This document shows positions 10,101 to 22,315 of a DNA stretch of 64,000 nucleotides, piece by piece; the first letter of the stretch is position 1; each line of letters opens with the position of its first letter. The notes below the pieces were generated by a model that was given only the letters and a program-made list of their open reading frames with translations, made no database searches and was not told the origin of the DNA. The position numbers and the translations under genes are program-made. Source of the stretch: Charina bottae (Eukaryota; Chordata; Lepidosauria; Squamata; Charinaidae); assembly GCA_023362775.1 (NCBI GenBank), contig JALMGJ010000003.1:79835355-79899354 (forward strand), written 5' to 3'.

Positions 10101-11214
10101 GCATTCACTCCCAATGTTCTTCACTCATGCCTCCCAGGAACACACACTCACCCCACCATGTTAAGGCAGCACAACAGGACTTGGGGGTGAGTCTCTGGGT
10201 TACTGTGAGAATAAACAAGATAACAACTGTAAAGCACAGAACCTATGTTTCTCATAGTCCAACCCCTATTTGCAGATGATATGGGTTAAAAGGAAGAGAC
10301 AAATCCCTATGGAGTCTTCAAGGATGGGAAAGTTGAATCTCTGAGGGATTTATTAGCATCCAGAATTTCCTATTTATCAAAAGGTAAAACAATGCTATTT
10401 GAACTTCCCAGAGTTCATAATTTACAAGCTGTGGCAGAAAATTGCAATTCTTATATCAGTTTTCTGGAAAAACAAAACAAAACAAAACAGCTCTTTTCAT
10501 CTGTGATTTTGTTGATACAAGTAGGAGTTTATGATTTGTATGGCAGGAGATGAAATGTTCCACTAATGCATAACTTCCCGATGTTGGGATGCAAATTATG
10601 AGCTGCATTTCTGAATTCAGCATAAAAAATGTTTATTTTATAAAAAATGCATTAGTTATGGGAGTTACACTGACTGTCAGAACAACACTTCCATTCCTGC
10701 ATCTATCTAGTTGAAAGAAATAGCTTTTGCCTTCCTATAATAAAAATAAGCATGCAAGTTGCCAGCTTCCTATTCTGAAAGTTTTTGACACTTGCATATA
10801 TTTACATCTTGCACATGCTTTATTATCAGTCAGGGATAAAAGCTTTTCTCTTTTTTTCTAAATGAAATTTAGAGTTAGTTTTAATACTCATGAAAATGAA
10901 GAATGTATAACGCTGATCTTAGCGACACAGTTAAGGATCAGGCTGCTAAACATTGTTGCAGATGAACCATTTTTACCACTACTTACATGATGAAAAATGT
11001 AAGCTAGTAGGTATCTAAAGACTGAAAGTAGGACTAAAAGCCTCCCCCAATATATTTTTTTTGGCTAGTCCCCTCTTACTTAAGAAGCATAAATGACAGA
11101 AAGGTGCCATCAATTAACTGGGAGATTGTCTTAAATAAATAATGTTTCCATCCATAAACTTACCCATTTTCCTCCCTCCACTATCCTAGTTTTTTTCACC
11201 CAATATACATATTC
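10101..11214. other. No gene recognised
   Basis: The first 150 bases may be more of the RTE leader. The rest is AT-rich sequence with no motif I can name. Confidence 0.5.
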
Positions 11215-11239
11215 TCTATATATACCTATATATACCTAT

Positions 11240-11307
<68 letters not shown>

Positions 11308-11354
11308 GTATGTATACATACATACATACATACATACATACATACATACATACA
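11215..11354. repeat. Compound (TATACC)(ACAT/CA)(CATA)n microsatellite
   Basis: tatata cctata units, then about ten acacat units, then about a dozen acat units. The reverse strand gives an open frame of YVYVYV and MYVC repeats, which is not a gene. Confidence 0.95.
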
Positions 11355-11589
11355 TGGAGTGATTGTTATTCCCTCTCAGGTGTGAGAGATGTGAGAAGGG
11401 GTATGAGTTTGTATGGAGAGAGTGAGAACACTCATTCCCCTGAGTGAGAGTCAGGGGGTGAGGGGTAGTGTATGGACCAGTGAGAGAAGTCCGGAGGGTG
11501 CAGTGAATGAATGAGTGAATGAATGTGAGAGTGGTGATTGGGCTCCACCAGCTTGAGCTGGTACACTTCATCACTTGCATTGACTGGGT

Positions 11590-13505
11590 TCGAGTGAGTG
11601 GGGTGAATGATGGAGGGATACCCGTTGTCAATCGGAGTTCTTGGGAGTCCAGGAGTGGAGGCTTTACTGTATAAAATCGCTCGGATTCGCTCTGGGTTGG
11701 ACTCCAAGTGTGAGACAGAGTCTGAAGAGATACCCAGGGAACGTACTTACTTTGTTAACTGGGAACGATTTGAGCCTGTCGGACCCGAGGAAGTGGACAG
11801 AGTTCTCCGGACTGTAAAAGCCACCACCTGCCAATTAGATCCATGTCCTTCCTGACTGGTGAAAGCAGCTCGGGAGGTGACTTCCAGTGGGGTCCAGACG
11901 ATGGTCAATACATCGTTGGGGGAGGGGGTGTTTCTGGCAGCTTTTAAGGAAGTGCTGGTATGCCCTCTCCTCAAGAAACCGTCACTGGACCCTACTGTAC
12001 TGGAAAATTTCCATCCCGTCTCCCACCTTCCCTTTTTGGGGAAGGTGGTTGAGAAGGTGGTGGTGTTGCAGCTCCAGAGGATTCTGGATGAAACGGATTA
12101 TCTGGACCCCTTTCAGTCAGGTTTCAGGCCTGGTCATGGGACTGAAACTGCATTGGTCGTGCTTATGGACGACCTTTGGCGGGAGCAAGATGGAGGTAGT
12201 GCATCCATTCTCGCTCTTCTGGACCTCTCAGCGGCTTTCGATACCATCGACCATGGTATCCTTCTGGAGCGGCTCAGGGAGTTGGGGGCGGGTGGCGTTG
12301 TATTACGCTGGTTCGCCTCCTTCCTCCAGGGCCGGTCCCAGTTGATGTTGATTGGGAGTGAGAGATCCAGCCCGCGGGGTTCGGTACTCTCTCCGCTCCT
12401 TTTTAACATCTACATGAAACCGCTGGGTGAGGTCATCCGTCTCCATGGGGTGAGATATCATCAGTACGCTGATGATACTCAATTATACATCTCCATCCCG
12501 GGGGAAGTAAGTGATGCAGTTTCTACCCTGTCCAAGTGCCTGGGGGCTGTAGGGCCCTGGATGGGGAAAAACAGGCTTCGACTGAACCCTAGTAAGATGG
12601 AGTGGCTGTGGATTAATGGCTCCTCGACATCTAGGAAATTGCCATCCTTAGTTCTGGATGGGGTAGCACTGCCCCAGACAGACCCGGTACGTAACTTGGG
12701 GGTCCTCCTGGACTCGCGACTCCTGCTCAAAGAGCAGGTGGCAGTCGTGGCCAGGAGGGCCTTTGCACAACTTCATGTTGTGCGCCAGTTACGACCTTTC
12801 CTGGAACGAGAGGCCCTTCGAACGGTCACTCATGTCCTGGTTATCTCACATATAGACTACTGTAATGCGCTCTACATGGGGCTACCCTTGAAGAGTATCC
12901 GGAAGCTTCAGCTGATCCAGAATGTGGCTGCACGGACCATCTTGGAAGTCCCTTATCAGACACATGTAACATCATTGTTACGCGAGCTGCACTGGGTTCC
13001 AGTTTGCTTCCAGGTGCAATTCAAGGTGTTGGTTATGACCTTTAAAGCCCTTCATGGCATGGGAACAGGTTACCTAAGGGACCATCTTATCCCCATTACA
13101 TCGTCCCGTCCCATCCAGTCATGCAGGGAGGGCATGCTACGGACCCCATCGGTTAAAGAATTCTATCTAACGGGGTCATAGAGGTGTGCCTTCTCTGCAG
13201 CAGCACCTGCTCTGTGGAATATCCTTCCCCTAGAGTTAAGACAGTCCACCTCGCTCCTGGACTTCAGGAAAAAACTCAAGACTTGGCTTTGCCAACAGGC
13301 CTGGGGCGGGAAGAAGAGTATAAACTCTTGGGAATGGCTAACATCTTAGGATGGCCCTAGAATTGCCCTTCTTATGTTTTAAAGAAGATATCACCATCTT
13401 GATTTTATTATATTTATTGTATTTTTAAATTTTCTATTTTAATGTTTGATGTTTTATCGAATTGTAAGCCTCCCAGAGTCCCTTGAGGGAGTTGGGCAGT
13501 GAAAA
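11590..13505 (+). mobile_element. L2/CR1-type LINE, 5'-truncated
   Basis: Contains the linker FEPVGPEEVDRVLRTVKATTCQLDP (about 11770-11850), a nearly complete reverse transcriptase, the C-terminal L2 domain (LWNILPLELRQSTSLLDFRKKLKTWL, about 13215-13290) and the 3' hairpin ctcccagagtcccttgaggg (about 13470) leading into AATG repeats. Elements with YADDTQLY reverse transcriptase and this C-terminus belong to the L2/L3/CR1 assemblage. I cannot settle the exact clade by eye. The region 11360-11590 may be further 5' sequence of the same copy. The endonuclease is absent. Confidence 0.88.
11607..13181 (+). pseudogene. L2-type LINE reverse transcriptase, nearly intact
   Basis: One frame runs 11607-13181 with a single in-frame TGA at 11853-11855, and 440 residues are open from 11859. 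In the open part [14 protein letters not shown] (about residues 120-133) and HQYADDTQLY (191-200) are the catalytic RT motifs, with both YADD aspartates retained. SPRGSVLSPLLFNIYMKPLG shows an in-frame loss of about 8 residues compared with the copy at 42591-43205. This removes the GVPQ part of the RT motif before GSVLSPLL. The thumb and C-terminal region follow to a stop at 13181, beyond which homology continues. The product would act in the nucleus on its own RNA by target-primed reverse transcription. It is almost certainly dead. Confidence 0.85.
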
Positions 13506-13610
13506 AGTCGAATGAATGAATGAATGAATGAATGAATGAATGAATGAATGCATGCATGCATGCATGCATACTGGTTTGTGTGTGTGTGTGTATATGTATG
13601 TATATATAGT
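13506..13610. repeat. (AATG)n(CATG)n(TG)n tail
   Basis: gaatgaatgaatg, then catgcatg, then tgtgtg and a tatgtata run, starting directly at the LINE 3' hairpin. It is likely seeded by the LINE tail. Confidence 0.93.
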
Positions 13611-15519
13611 CAGACAGCCACAAAATTGAATTAAGTAACATGATATGAGGCTTGTATAGGGGTTGGTTAATTATCAGCTCAGCTCATGGTCTAGAGGAAA
13701 TATTGCTAACACATTTTTACAACATCTGGAGCTCCAGTCAAGGCAATTTTTCATTGGTTGTAACTTCAGCCATGTTTTGCCTCTTGAACCCAGGAATTTC
13801 CCCTTCCTGCCACTATCTATCCATTCTTCTGTAGTGAACAGAGGGATGGCAGACACTTTTTTCCCTCACTGTGAAAGCAAATACAGAAAAGCAATGAGGA
13901 CAGGGGTAAATGCTCGGTGTTGTGTGATGTTTTCTGCTCCTAGACAGCCTTTCAATCTCCCTTCCTCAGCCACCCTTGATCCTGAGTCCAGCAATTAAAT
14001 TGCAGTATATACTAAGAGACTAGTCACGATGTACCACATGAGGAGTGGTAACCTCAGTTGTTATTATCTATCGATTAGTCTATATCAGACAAATTCTTGG
14101 TTAGCTTTCTTATACTGACTCTGCAACCAACCCAGAGCTCTCTTGGCTTACTATGTTTAACAATGATTCTTCTGCTGCTCTATTAGAGCGAAGGAAAAAA
14201 TAGGACACTTGAGTTCCACTAGAGTCTCCAAAATGATATTTGCAACCCCCAGAGTTCTTTCCAACTGTATTGTCAATTTCAGGTTCCCTACCATTTTAAG
14301 GCAGAAAAACACACACAAAAAAACTATAGCATAAGTGTAAAATAGGCTTAATAGATTGGTTTTTTTAAAGCAAAGAAAATCTCCCCACCCAACCATCTAC
14401 TCCAAAATCCAGAAACAATCCCAGAAAATCATGACATTACCATGAAAGATAAAGATACATCTCCCTTGACTCATTGTACAATCCATGCTGTCTTTCACCC
14501 TCCCCACCCCCAAAAAAATTACATTAAATGTATTCTATTGCTTACCCCCTGTCATAGGGGAATTGATTTTTGTGTGCTACTTTTATTTATTTATTTATTG
14601 TTTATATTTATATTTAAATATTTGTGTGTTACTTTTGATTAAGTAATACTACAAGTTACACAGGCCTGCTCTTCACCCAACATTTCACCTGGATCTCTAC
14701 TTCCAGTCAGGACTATGTTTCTACTGGGATCATCTCATAAAGTTTTTTGTAGGTATGTCACACAACCAGAAGACATTTTTTTTTGGCTCTAGCAATTTGT
14801 CAGGTAGTGCAAGCAAGCCAGTTGTCGCACCATTACAGCTACAAGAAACCAAACTACCCAGTGCTTATTCAAATTATTCTGAAGTCCTTTTCTTGAGAAT
14901 CTACCACAGCAACTTTGCAATGGTGACAGATTCACTTAGAAATGAACTTCATCATATAGACAAAGCAGAATGTCATTATCAAGATGTTAAATGAATTTCT
15001 CATGTCAGACTTTTTCCAAACCTGGGAATGAACAGAATGATAAATAGCTTCCCCTGAGCTTGTTTCTATGCCAAATATCTCCTAACATTTTTGAGATAGA
15101 AATAGCTATATCATATTACAACAGAATTTAAATTTATGAGTCAAGCTGCTAAACTGTGTCAGAAGGGTCCAGCCATATTGGTGCAGAAATATGGCAAGTT
15201 CTTTAATTCCATTTATTTTATACATATGTGGAGATAAAAAAAAATTCTCATAAAGTCTTTCACGTTCTTAATAAAATCCTCTATCTCTACCTTAACCATT
15301 CCAAGGTTTCTATGTCCATTTTAGCCATTTCTCCCCTTGTTTGTAGGAAACAAGTACTGTCTGTACAATTAAGCAAACAGCTACCTTCACTGTCTATTCT
15401 CAGACAGGAATGAGATCAGTAATAGCTAAGTATACATAGGCATTGCCAAGATCACAAACAATACACAAGAACATCTGCTAGACTAGACCTTGAGTGATTT
15501 ATGCATGTGTAAGAATGTT
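13611..15519. other. No gene or clear repeat recognised
   Basis: Frames up to 111 residues (13663-13998) lack recognisable domains and overlap antisense frames. A short ttta run lies near 14583-14600. Confidence 0.55.
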
Positions 15520-15541
15520 AAGTTTTGTACATCTAAAACAC

Positions 15542-16772
15542 TTCCAGGGAAGAAATGGCGAACTGAAGACGGCTCCGCTAAAAGCGGAGCTGACGACCGT
15601 GGCAGAATGAGGAGCCGATGAGTCTTTTATTATGAGACTCTTCATAATTCCTCTCTGGACAAGGAGAGGACTTGAAATTGCCCACAAGTGCTCCAGACAG
15701 TTGCTCCTCATGAGGAGACCATAAGACAGTGATCTCCGGCAGGTTTAGAGTTATGGGAGATGAGGGAAAGACATCTTTTTGTTTAAACCATGGTCGGCGC
15801 CTTTAAAAAGGACACTGGATTCACATACTTCCTTTTCTAATCATTTTTAAAAATTGCTTGTTAACTGCTTTTCAGCTATTAGGAACCTTTGGATCAACAA
15901 GTTTTACAGCCCCGGGTGAGTTTCCTTCAATTCTTAGTGAAAGAAGATTTAAATACAAATATAAGGATTTTTTTAAAAATATATATTTTGGAATAAACAG
16001 CAAAAGGGGGATTAGAACTTTTATTTTAAGAGTGCCTGCCTCTATAGATAGACTGTGTTTAAAAGGTGCTATGGAAGAGGAACAATTTTTACTGGACAAG
16101 ACTGAGACTGATCTGAAAGTAGATTTAAAAATGACTGATTACAAGAATAATATGGAAAAAGATGCTACACTGGACATACAAATAAAACTGGCTGCTGACT
16201 TAATAATTAAAAGGGATATACAAATAACAAACCAAAAGAGTGACCTGGATAACTTTCCTATATTGGATATACAAAAGAGACTTGTTAAAATTTTGAAGAA
16301 TTTTGTGAGAAGGGATTAAGAAAAAATGAAAAGAAATCAAGTTCTACGACATTATTTGAAGGGACTAAAGATCAAGATTGTTAAAATTAAAAGGAAGGAA
16401 TATAAAGTTGGTTTATCTGATCAAGGTTAAAATAGATATGTTGTTACCTCTGGTAACCCTTAATGGACTTTTGCTGATCAGGACTGAATAACGAGGTTTT
16501 ATGGGTTTGTTTATATGTAAGAGATGGGATGTGGGAAGAAGAGATCATTTGTTGTATCTTAAGAGAAGGTGATAAGTTACTAAAATTGTTTATACTTGTG
16601 ATGAAGGGGGAAGTCATTTATATATATATATATTTTTCTCCACTATATTCTTATTTTTTTCTTTCTTTTCTATTTTTCTTTTCTGCACTTTCTATTTTTT
16701 ATTCTTTTATTTTTTTAATTTGTATTAGTTTTTATCTTTTTAATTGTAACTTTTAATAACATTATTATAAAA
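15542..16772 (+). mobile_element. Short L1-like non-LTR element with 22-bp target duplication
   Basis: Bounded by 22-bp direct repeats with one mismatch, starting aagttttgtac (15520-15541 and 16773-16794). The 5' end is GC-richer (aagacggctccgctaaaagcgg, about 15563-15592) and could be a 5' untranslated promoter region. A 153-residue frame follows, then a strongly T-rich 3' region (16600-16760). Long target duplications and this composition fit an L1-type retroposition. There is no reverse transcriptase, so the 1.23-kb element is either an internally deleted L1 or a HAL1-like half-element. The family is inferred. Confidence 0.7.
15858..16319 (+). pseudogene. Possible ORF1-like frame of the short L1-like element
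   Basis: A 153-residue frame rich in Lys, Asp and Ile. The part from MEEEQFLLDKTETDLKVDLK (starting about 16071) to KNFVRRD looks like the charged N-terminal coil of an L1 ORF1 protein, and the first 70 residues may be leader read-through. No RNA-binding RRM or CTD motif is visible. I cannot assign a function. A chance frame in A-rich sequence is possible. Confidence 0.35.
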
Positions 16773-16794
16773 AAGTTTTGTACACCTAAAACAC

Positions 16795-17135
16795 GTGATT
16801 TTCCCCAATGTATTGTAATGAAAGCTATCCCCTAAATACCTTATACTAAGTTTCTGCATATACTCCATAGTCTGTAAATTGAGAAGCCATTTTCCATTTT
16901 CTTTGTCTTAACTCTCTGCATGATGGTAGGAGCCTGTTTTAACACATTAAGTAAAATATCTTGTTACAGTGATGATTCTCTCTGGTTGTCTTTATTGGAT
17001 GCTGTATTAGGTTTTTCATCATATCTATCATATCTTCAGCACTGAGTTGAGCATATAGATGTAGCAATGCTGGGCAGCTGTTCATTCCTACTGGCTTATA
17101 AAAAGGAGTTCTCAGTACTCATGGTAATGTATTGG
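16795..17135. other. No gene recognised
   Basis: AT-rich sequence between two retroposons. Nothing nameable seen. Confidence 0.55.
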
Positions 17136-17144
17136 GTTTTTTTT

Positions 17145-17229
17145 AAGGTTTGTGAAAAACCGCCCAGAGTCCCCTCTGTGGGGGGAGATGGGCGGTGATA
17201 TAAGTATGATTGATTGATTGATTGATTGA

Positions 17230-17264
<35 letters not shown>

Positions 17265-17270
17265 AATGGC
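17145..17270 (+). mobile_element. L2-type LINE 3' end only, with (GATT)n(AAAT)n tail
   Basis: Consists almost only of the 3' hairpin (accgcccagagtcccctctg ... gagatgggcggtgata, 17158-17200) and a tail of four gatt units then about eleven aaat units. This is an extreme 5' truncation of the same LINE family seen at 18265-19985. Opposite-strand frames of LFIYLFIY are simple-repeat artefacts. Confidence 0.85.
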
Positions 17271-18263
17271 TGAAGGCACTTGCCTACAACACCCACCCAC
17301 ACACACACACTATTGTTAGACCACTCCTCCCTAGGTTTATAAGATAAATGTTAATTCTGAATCTTTGATGAAATCAGAAACGAGAGCTGACTTGCATAAT
17401 GGGCATGTTTTGAAGTGCACTTGGAACGCTTCACTTTCAAGTCCATCTTTGCAACTAAATCCAATAAATTGAAGTGACCTCATTATGCTTCCTGCATTAG
17501 AAACTGATGCGAATTCAAACAATGAAATGGAATTAAGCTTTCGGAAGTCATTCTGTATATTTGCCTTCACAGTCTTGTTGCACTCTGAATGTGCAATAGA
17601 ACTAGACGTGAACTGCCATGTGAACTTTTAGAGTGTGGCAAAACCAGTTTTTCCACCCTTCCAGTTAATCTGATCTTGCACATAGCTGATATAAATTAAT
17701 TGAGATATTGAACTTGATTTGTTGATTATCATCTTGTTGATTATCATCTTATGTAAGTGGTTTGCTAACTGTTTTTACAAATATGATGCTCTATTTTAAT
17801 TTTTATTTGCTGCTAAATCCATGTTCCATTATTGAAAAGTGACATCAATAAATCAAATAATGGTTGCAATCCAATCCCCATTTTTCCTGAAGATCCTGTT
17901 AATTTTAGTAAAATTTAATTAGAAATACAAATGTACTGACTTGTGTTGTGATTAATTTAAAACAAATAAATGTTTGTGAGAGAGTATTTTTTCACTCTTG
18001 CCCTCTCAAAAATAAAATAAAATTCATTCAAGAAGTAAATGATTTCTTTACTAGCATATTATTGAGAGAAGAACAAAACAGAAAGATGGCAAAGATGTAT
18101 AAGCACCTCAGAAGGAAAATAGATAATATTAATTTATGTTGTTATTCTTGACTATCAAATATGTTATGGAGATTACCAGTTCTGGGCCATATTTATAATT
18201 TCATATTTCAGACAGCATCTGAAGACAAAATCTTCATTAGTTTATATCTGCTTTTAGCTTAGC
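17271..18263. other. No gene recognised
   Basis: A 77-residue minus frame (17337-17570) and a 67-residue plus frame (17948-18151) lack known motifs. No repeat family identified. Confidence 0.5.
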
Positions 18264-18370
18264 CTTCAGTTCCTCCCTCATTCAACCACAAGACATGTGG
18301 TTGGGTCCAGGCAATGGTTAATACATCCTTGGGAGAGGGGGTGTTCCCAGCTGCCTTCAAGTAGGTACTG

Positions 18371-18763
18371 GTGCACCCCCTCCTCAAGAAACCATTGCTG
18401 GACCCTCCTTCGTTGGACAGTTTTTGTCCTGTCTCCCACTTCCCCTTTCTGGGGACGGTGGTTGAGAAGGTGGTGGTATTGCAACTCCAGAGGATCCTGG
18501 ATGACACAGATTATCTAGACCTGTTCCAATCAGGTTTCAGGCTGGGATATGGGGAGGAGACTGCATTGGTCGCACTTATGGATGATCTCTGGCGGGAGCG
18601 GGATGGGGGCAGTGCATCCATCCTGGCTCTTCTTGACCTCTCAGCGGCTTTCAATATCATTAACCATGGTATCCTTTTGGGAGTTGGGGGTGGGCAGCGT
18701 GGTTCTACGCTGGTTTACCTCCTTCCTCCAAGGCCGGTCCCAATCTGTGGTAATAGGAGATGA
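18371..18763 (+). pseudogene. L2-type LINE, N-terminal half of reverse transcriptase
   Basis: A 130-residue frame: HPLLKKPLLDPPSLDSFCPVSH, FQSGFRLGYGEETALVALMDDLW and LLDLSAAFNIINHGILL. The first catalytic motif reads FNIINH instead of the usual FDTIDH, so the catalytic aspartate of RT motif A is lost (D to N). After ILLGVGGG the frame departs from the homologous sequence. Confidence 0.85.
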
Positions 18764-18794
18764 GAGGTCCGACCCTTGACCCCTTCTCTGTGGG

Positions 18795-19775
18795 GTGCCA
18801 CAGGGTTCAGTTCTCTCCCCTCTCCTGTTTAACATCTACATGAAACCACTAGGTGAGATCATCCGTCACCACAGAATGAGGTATCATCAATATGCGGATG
18901 ATACTCAATTATATATCTCCATCCCGGGTGAGGTAAGTGATCCGGTGACTGCCCTTTCTCAGTGCCTGGGGGCTGTGGGGGCCTGGATGGGGAACAACAG
19001 GCTTCAGCTGAACCCTGGTAAGATGGAGTGGCTGTGGGTTGATGGCTCCTCTGCATCCGGGAAGTTGTCATCTTTAGTTCTGGATGGGGTTGCACTACCT
19101 CATTCAGACCCTATGTGGAATCTGGGGGTCCTTCTGGACTCACGGCTCCTGCTCAAAGAGCAGGTGGCAGCCGTGGCCAGAAGGGCCTTTGCGCAACTTC
19201 ATGTTGTGCACCAGTTACACCCTTCCCTGGATCAGGATGCCCTCCGAACAGTCACTCATGCCATGGTCATCTCCCATATAGACTATTGCAATGCGCTCTA
19301 CATGGGGCTACTTTTGAAGAGTATCTGGAAGCTTCAGCTGGTCCAGAACGCAGCGGTACAGGCAGTTATTGATGCCCCAAGATCAGCACATGTGGCACCT
19401 CTGCTGCACGACCTGCACTGGGTGCCAATTTGCTTCCAGGTCCAATTCAAGGTGTTGGTTATCACCTTTAAAGCCCTACATGGCATGGGGCCAGGTTACC
19501 TGAGGGACCGTCTCATCCCCATAACATCAAAGTGCCCCACCCGGTCTTGCAGAGAGGGCATGCTACAGACCCCGTCAGTAAGGGAATTCCACTTGGTGGG
19601 GTCTAGGAGGCAGGCCTTATCTGCAGTGGCACCCACCCTCTGGAACATTCTGCCCCCAGAGGTGAGGCGGGCCCCCTCACTCCCGGACTTCCGGAAGAAG
19701 TTAAAGACCTGGCTCTGCCGCCTCGCCTGGGATGGGAAGGGTAATAGTTCCTCCTGGGGCTGGCTGGCGCCATAA
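18795..19775 (+). pseudogene. L2-type LINE, C-terminal reverse transcriptase and tail
   Basis: A 326-residue frame beginning PQGSVLSPLLFNIYMKPLG. YADDTQLYIS lies at about residues 35-44 with both aspartates present. It continues through WMGNNRLQLNPGKMEWLW and SHIDYCNALYMGLLL to the L2 C-terminal signature LWNILPPEVRRAPSLPDFRKKLKTWL and a natural stop at 19775. This is the most intact LINE 3' half in the window. The start methionine is only the first Met of the fragment. Without motif A in frame it cannot act. Confidence 0.88.
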
Positions 19776-19942
19776 AATCCTCGTTTTTAAATATGATTTT
19801 ATCGCCTCTTGGATTTTATACTTTATTTATTTTTATATAGCTGTTGTATTGTATTTATATGTTTTATAGTTTTAATTCTGATTTTATTATAAACCGCCCA
19901 GAGTCCCCCTTATGGGGGAGATGGGTGGTGATAGAAATTGGA

Positions 19943-19981
<39 letters not shown>

Positions 19982-19985
19982 AATC

Positions 19986-20282
19986 ACTCTACTGTCACTG
20001 TGAAAAACTGGTGCTATTGGTTACTTAGTAAAATTGATAGGAGAGAAATACAGGGTGCTAGAGTCAGGAATGTATGTAGTGGTGTGGCAATGATAGGAAG
20101 TACCTATAAGTGCCAAACTCTTCTAATTTGGGTTCTGGAGCCTTTCCTCCATTGAAGGCTTATCCTCCCCAACAGGTCACTGTATAATTATGAGGGAGAA
20201 ACAGGAGCCCATCCTAATTTACATCTTTCTATTCCTGGGGGAGAAAAGTACAGCCCCCAAATGTACACTGAATTGGATGTGC
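19986..20282. other. No feature recognised
   Basis: Short unique-looking stretch between the LINE tail and a CTTC repeat. Confidence 0.5.
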
Positions 20283-20356
20283 CTTCCTTCCTTCCTTCCT
20301 TCCTTCCTTCCTTCCTTCCTTCCTTCCTTCCTTCCTTCCTTCCTTCCTTCCTTCCT
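20283..20356. repeat. (CTTC)n microsatellite
   Basis: About 18 uninterrupted cttc units. Confidence 0.98.
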
Positions 20357-22314
20357 CTTTTAAAATGTTGTCACTTTATTACTTGTGATGCTTTTTTTTG
20401 CTAAGCAGCAATAGTATTTCACACATAGTTAATCTATGATGCATATATTTATATAAGGCTTCATTAAGCCATTCAATACTTGCTATGATTACAGAGAGAT
20501 TTACATAAGGATAGAGTACAAGTAATCATATTTGCATTGATAATGCTATATTTGAAACAGCTTAAAGAACATTTGATCCTGCTTACACACAGCCATCCTC
20601 TTTTCTATACACTTGACTAGTGGTGTTTAAACAGAGGTCTACTGTAGTAAAATCCAGGAAATCTCTGCAGTCAAGGGATGTGTACAGAACTTTGTGCAAA
20701 AGAAGATCCAAGTTTTGTCATTAGATATGTAACCCAAAAAAGGACAGCAAGCTTAAAACATGAGATTTTTAGTTTTAATTTTGTTTAAGACCGAGTAGTG
20801 TTATAAAAGCCATTTACAGAATGGATCTAAAACATGAATCATATACTGAGACACAGACCAGCACTCTTGACAAGAGTGAAAATATGTTTCTTTCCTCAAC
20901 TGTATTGCTAACCTATCTAACAGCACCCTCTAGTGTATGCTCCAATATTTTTACTTTTCATAAGCCATCTGGACCTTTTGTACTAATGGTCACCTTGTAG
21001 TTAAACTGTCAAAAAGAATATATTTATCCCACTTCCATCTGTTCTGATTATTTCCCTTCAATGCTTTGTTTACCGTCATTGCTAGTGAAGGAGGATAGAA
21101 GCAACATAGGTGTTTGAGAGAATTAGTTAGCATTCAGGTTTCATTTGTCATTGCTTTATGAAACTTTGATTCATGTGCACAGAACATACTGAAAATGAAT
21201 CCTTCAAGAAATTTGACAAATATCCTCAGTATATGCTAAAATCTGATCAGCAGAAACTGGGAGATTTGGCAGGGGGGGGGGGAAAATCTCAAGGTAGCAA
21301 TGTTCCCAATATTAAAAAACAGCTATAATTAACCTTCACAAGCAGGCTACATTTCACTGAACAAACCTATAATTCTGATAAAAAAAGCACAGTGTGTTGG
21401 CTTTAGTAATCCTCTACTTGGTGAGTTCTTCATAACTTCCATTATTTGTTTGTTTGTTTATTACGTGTATTTCTTAAGATCTAAACCTAAGAGTTACACA
21501 CATGTATACCCATCATGCTATCTCCTTTCTAAATAAGCATTAATTTTCAGATCTATACCCCTTGTTGCATTATACAATCTATCTATTTTTTGCCACAAAT
21601 CTTATGGTTCTCAACCAACAGCATGGCATTATCTTGCATTCAAAAGGACATATGCATTTACACCCTCAACTAAATTACCTCTACCTTCATATTTCATATT
21701 TATCTATGAATACATTAAACAGTTAAGGGGACTTCAAACCTCCTTGTGCTATTACCTGCTCAATGTTAAGCTCTTCATTGGGCATTCCATTTATTCTTAT
21801 ACTAGCTCTACTTCCATCACATACCACTTGTATCACATTCAGGTAGATTAAACTGAGAGGTTATGACTGTTCCAATTAAGAATGCAACTTACATCAAAAA
21901 TGGAAAAAGGTTGAGATTAAACATTTTAGAGCAGGATGCTTATTATCACAGAACAAGTGTTATAGTTCCATCAGCTTGAGCAGCAGTAATGGAGTGAGGT
22001 TTCTGTAAAGTCAAATGCTAAAATGGGAACACAACAGTTTTGTTTCACTTAAAAAAGATGTAGGACAATCAAAAAAAGAGTTGGAGTGTGTAACTTCTTT
22101 GACCACACCTAGCAATACCACTTACCCCACTTTGGCTCAGAAGAGTCTAAAATATTTGCTGTATATATTTTCAACAATGCCTCTTTATTTTTTCTGACTG
22201 ATGTTATATCTGCTTTATATACTATACACTGCCCAGCCCTACCCTGTTACCATTTGGACAGTCAGAATGTATTCATTCTCACTTCTAATTATTTAAGTTG
22301 AACTAGACCTTCTG
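20357..22314. other. No gene or clear repeat recognised
   Basis: Nearly 2 kb of AT-rich sequence without motifs. A ggggggggg run sits at about 21273-21281. Confidence 0.55.
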
Positions 22315-22315
22315 T

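Larger units (their letters stand above)
18265..19985 (+). mobile_element. L2/CR1-type LINE, 5'-truncated, with (AAAT)n tail
   Basis: Colinear with 11880-13505: reverse transcriptase, C-terminal L2 domain, 3' hairpin (ccgcccagagtcccccttat...gagatgggtggtgata, about 19895-19935) and AAAT repeats to 19983. Truncated within the RT N-terminus. A small deletion plus frame change at about 18690-18790 splits the RT. Confidence 0.9.
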
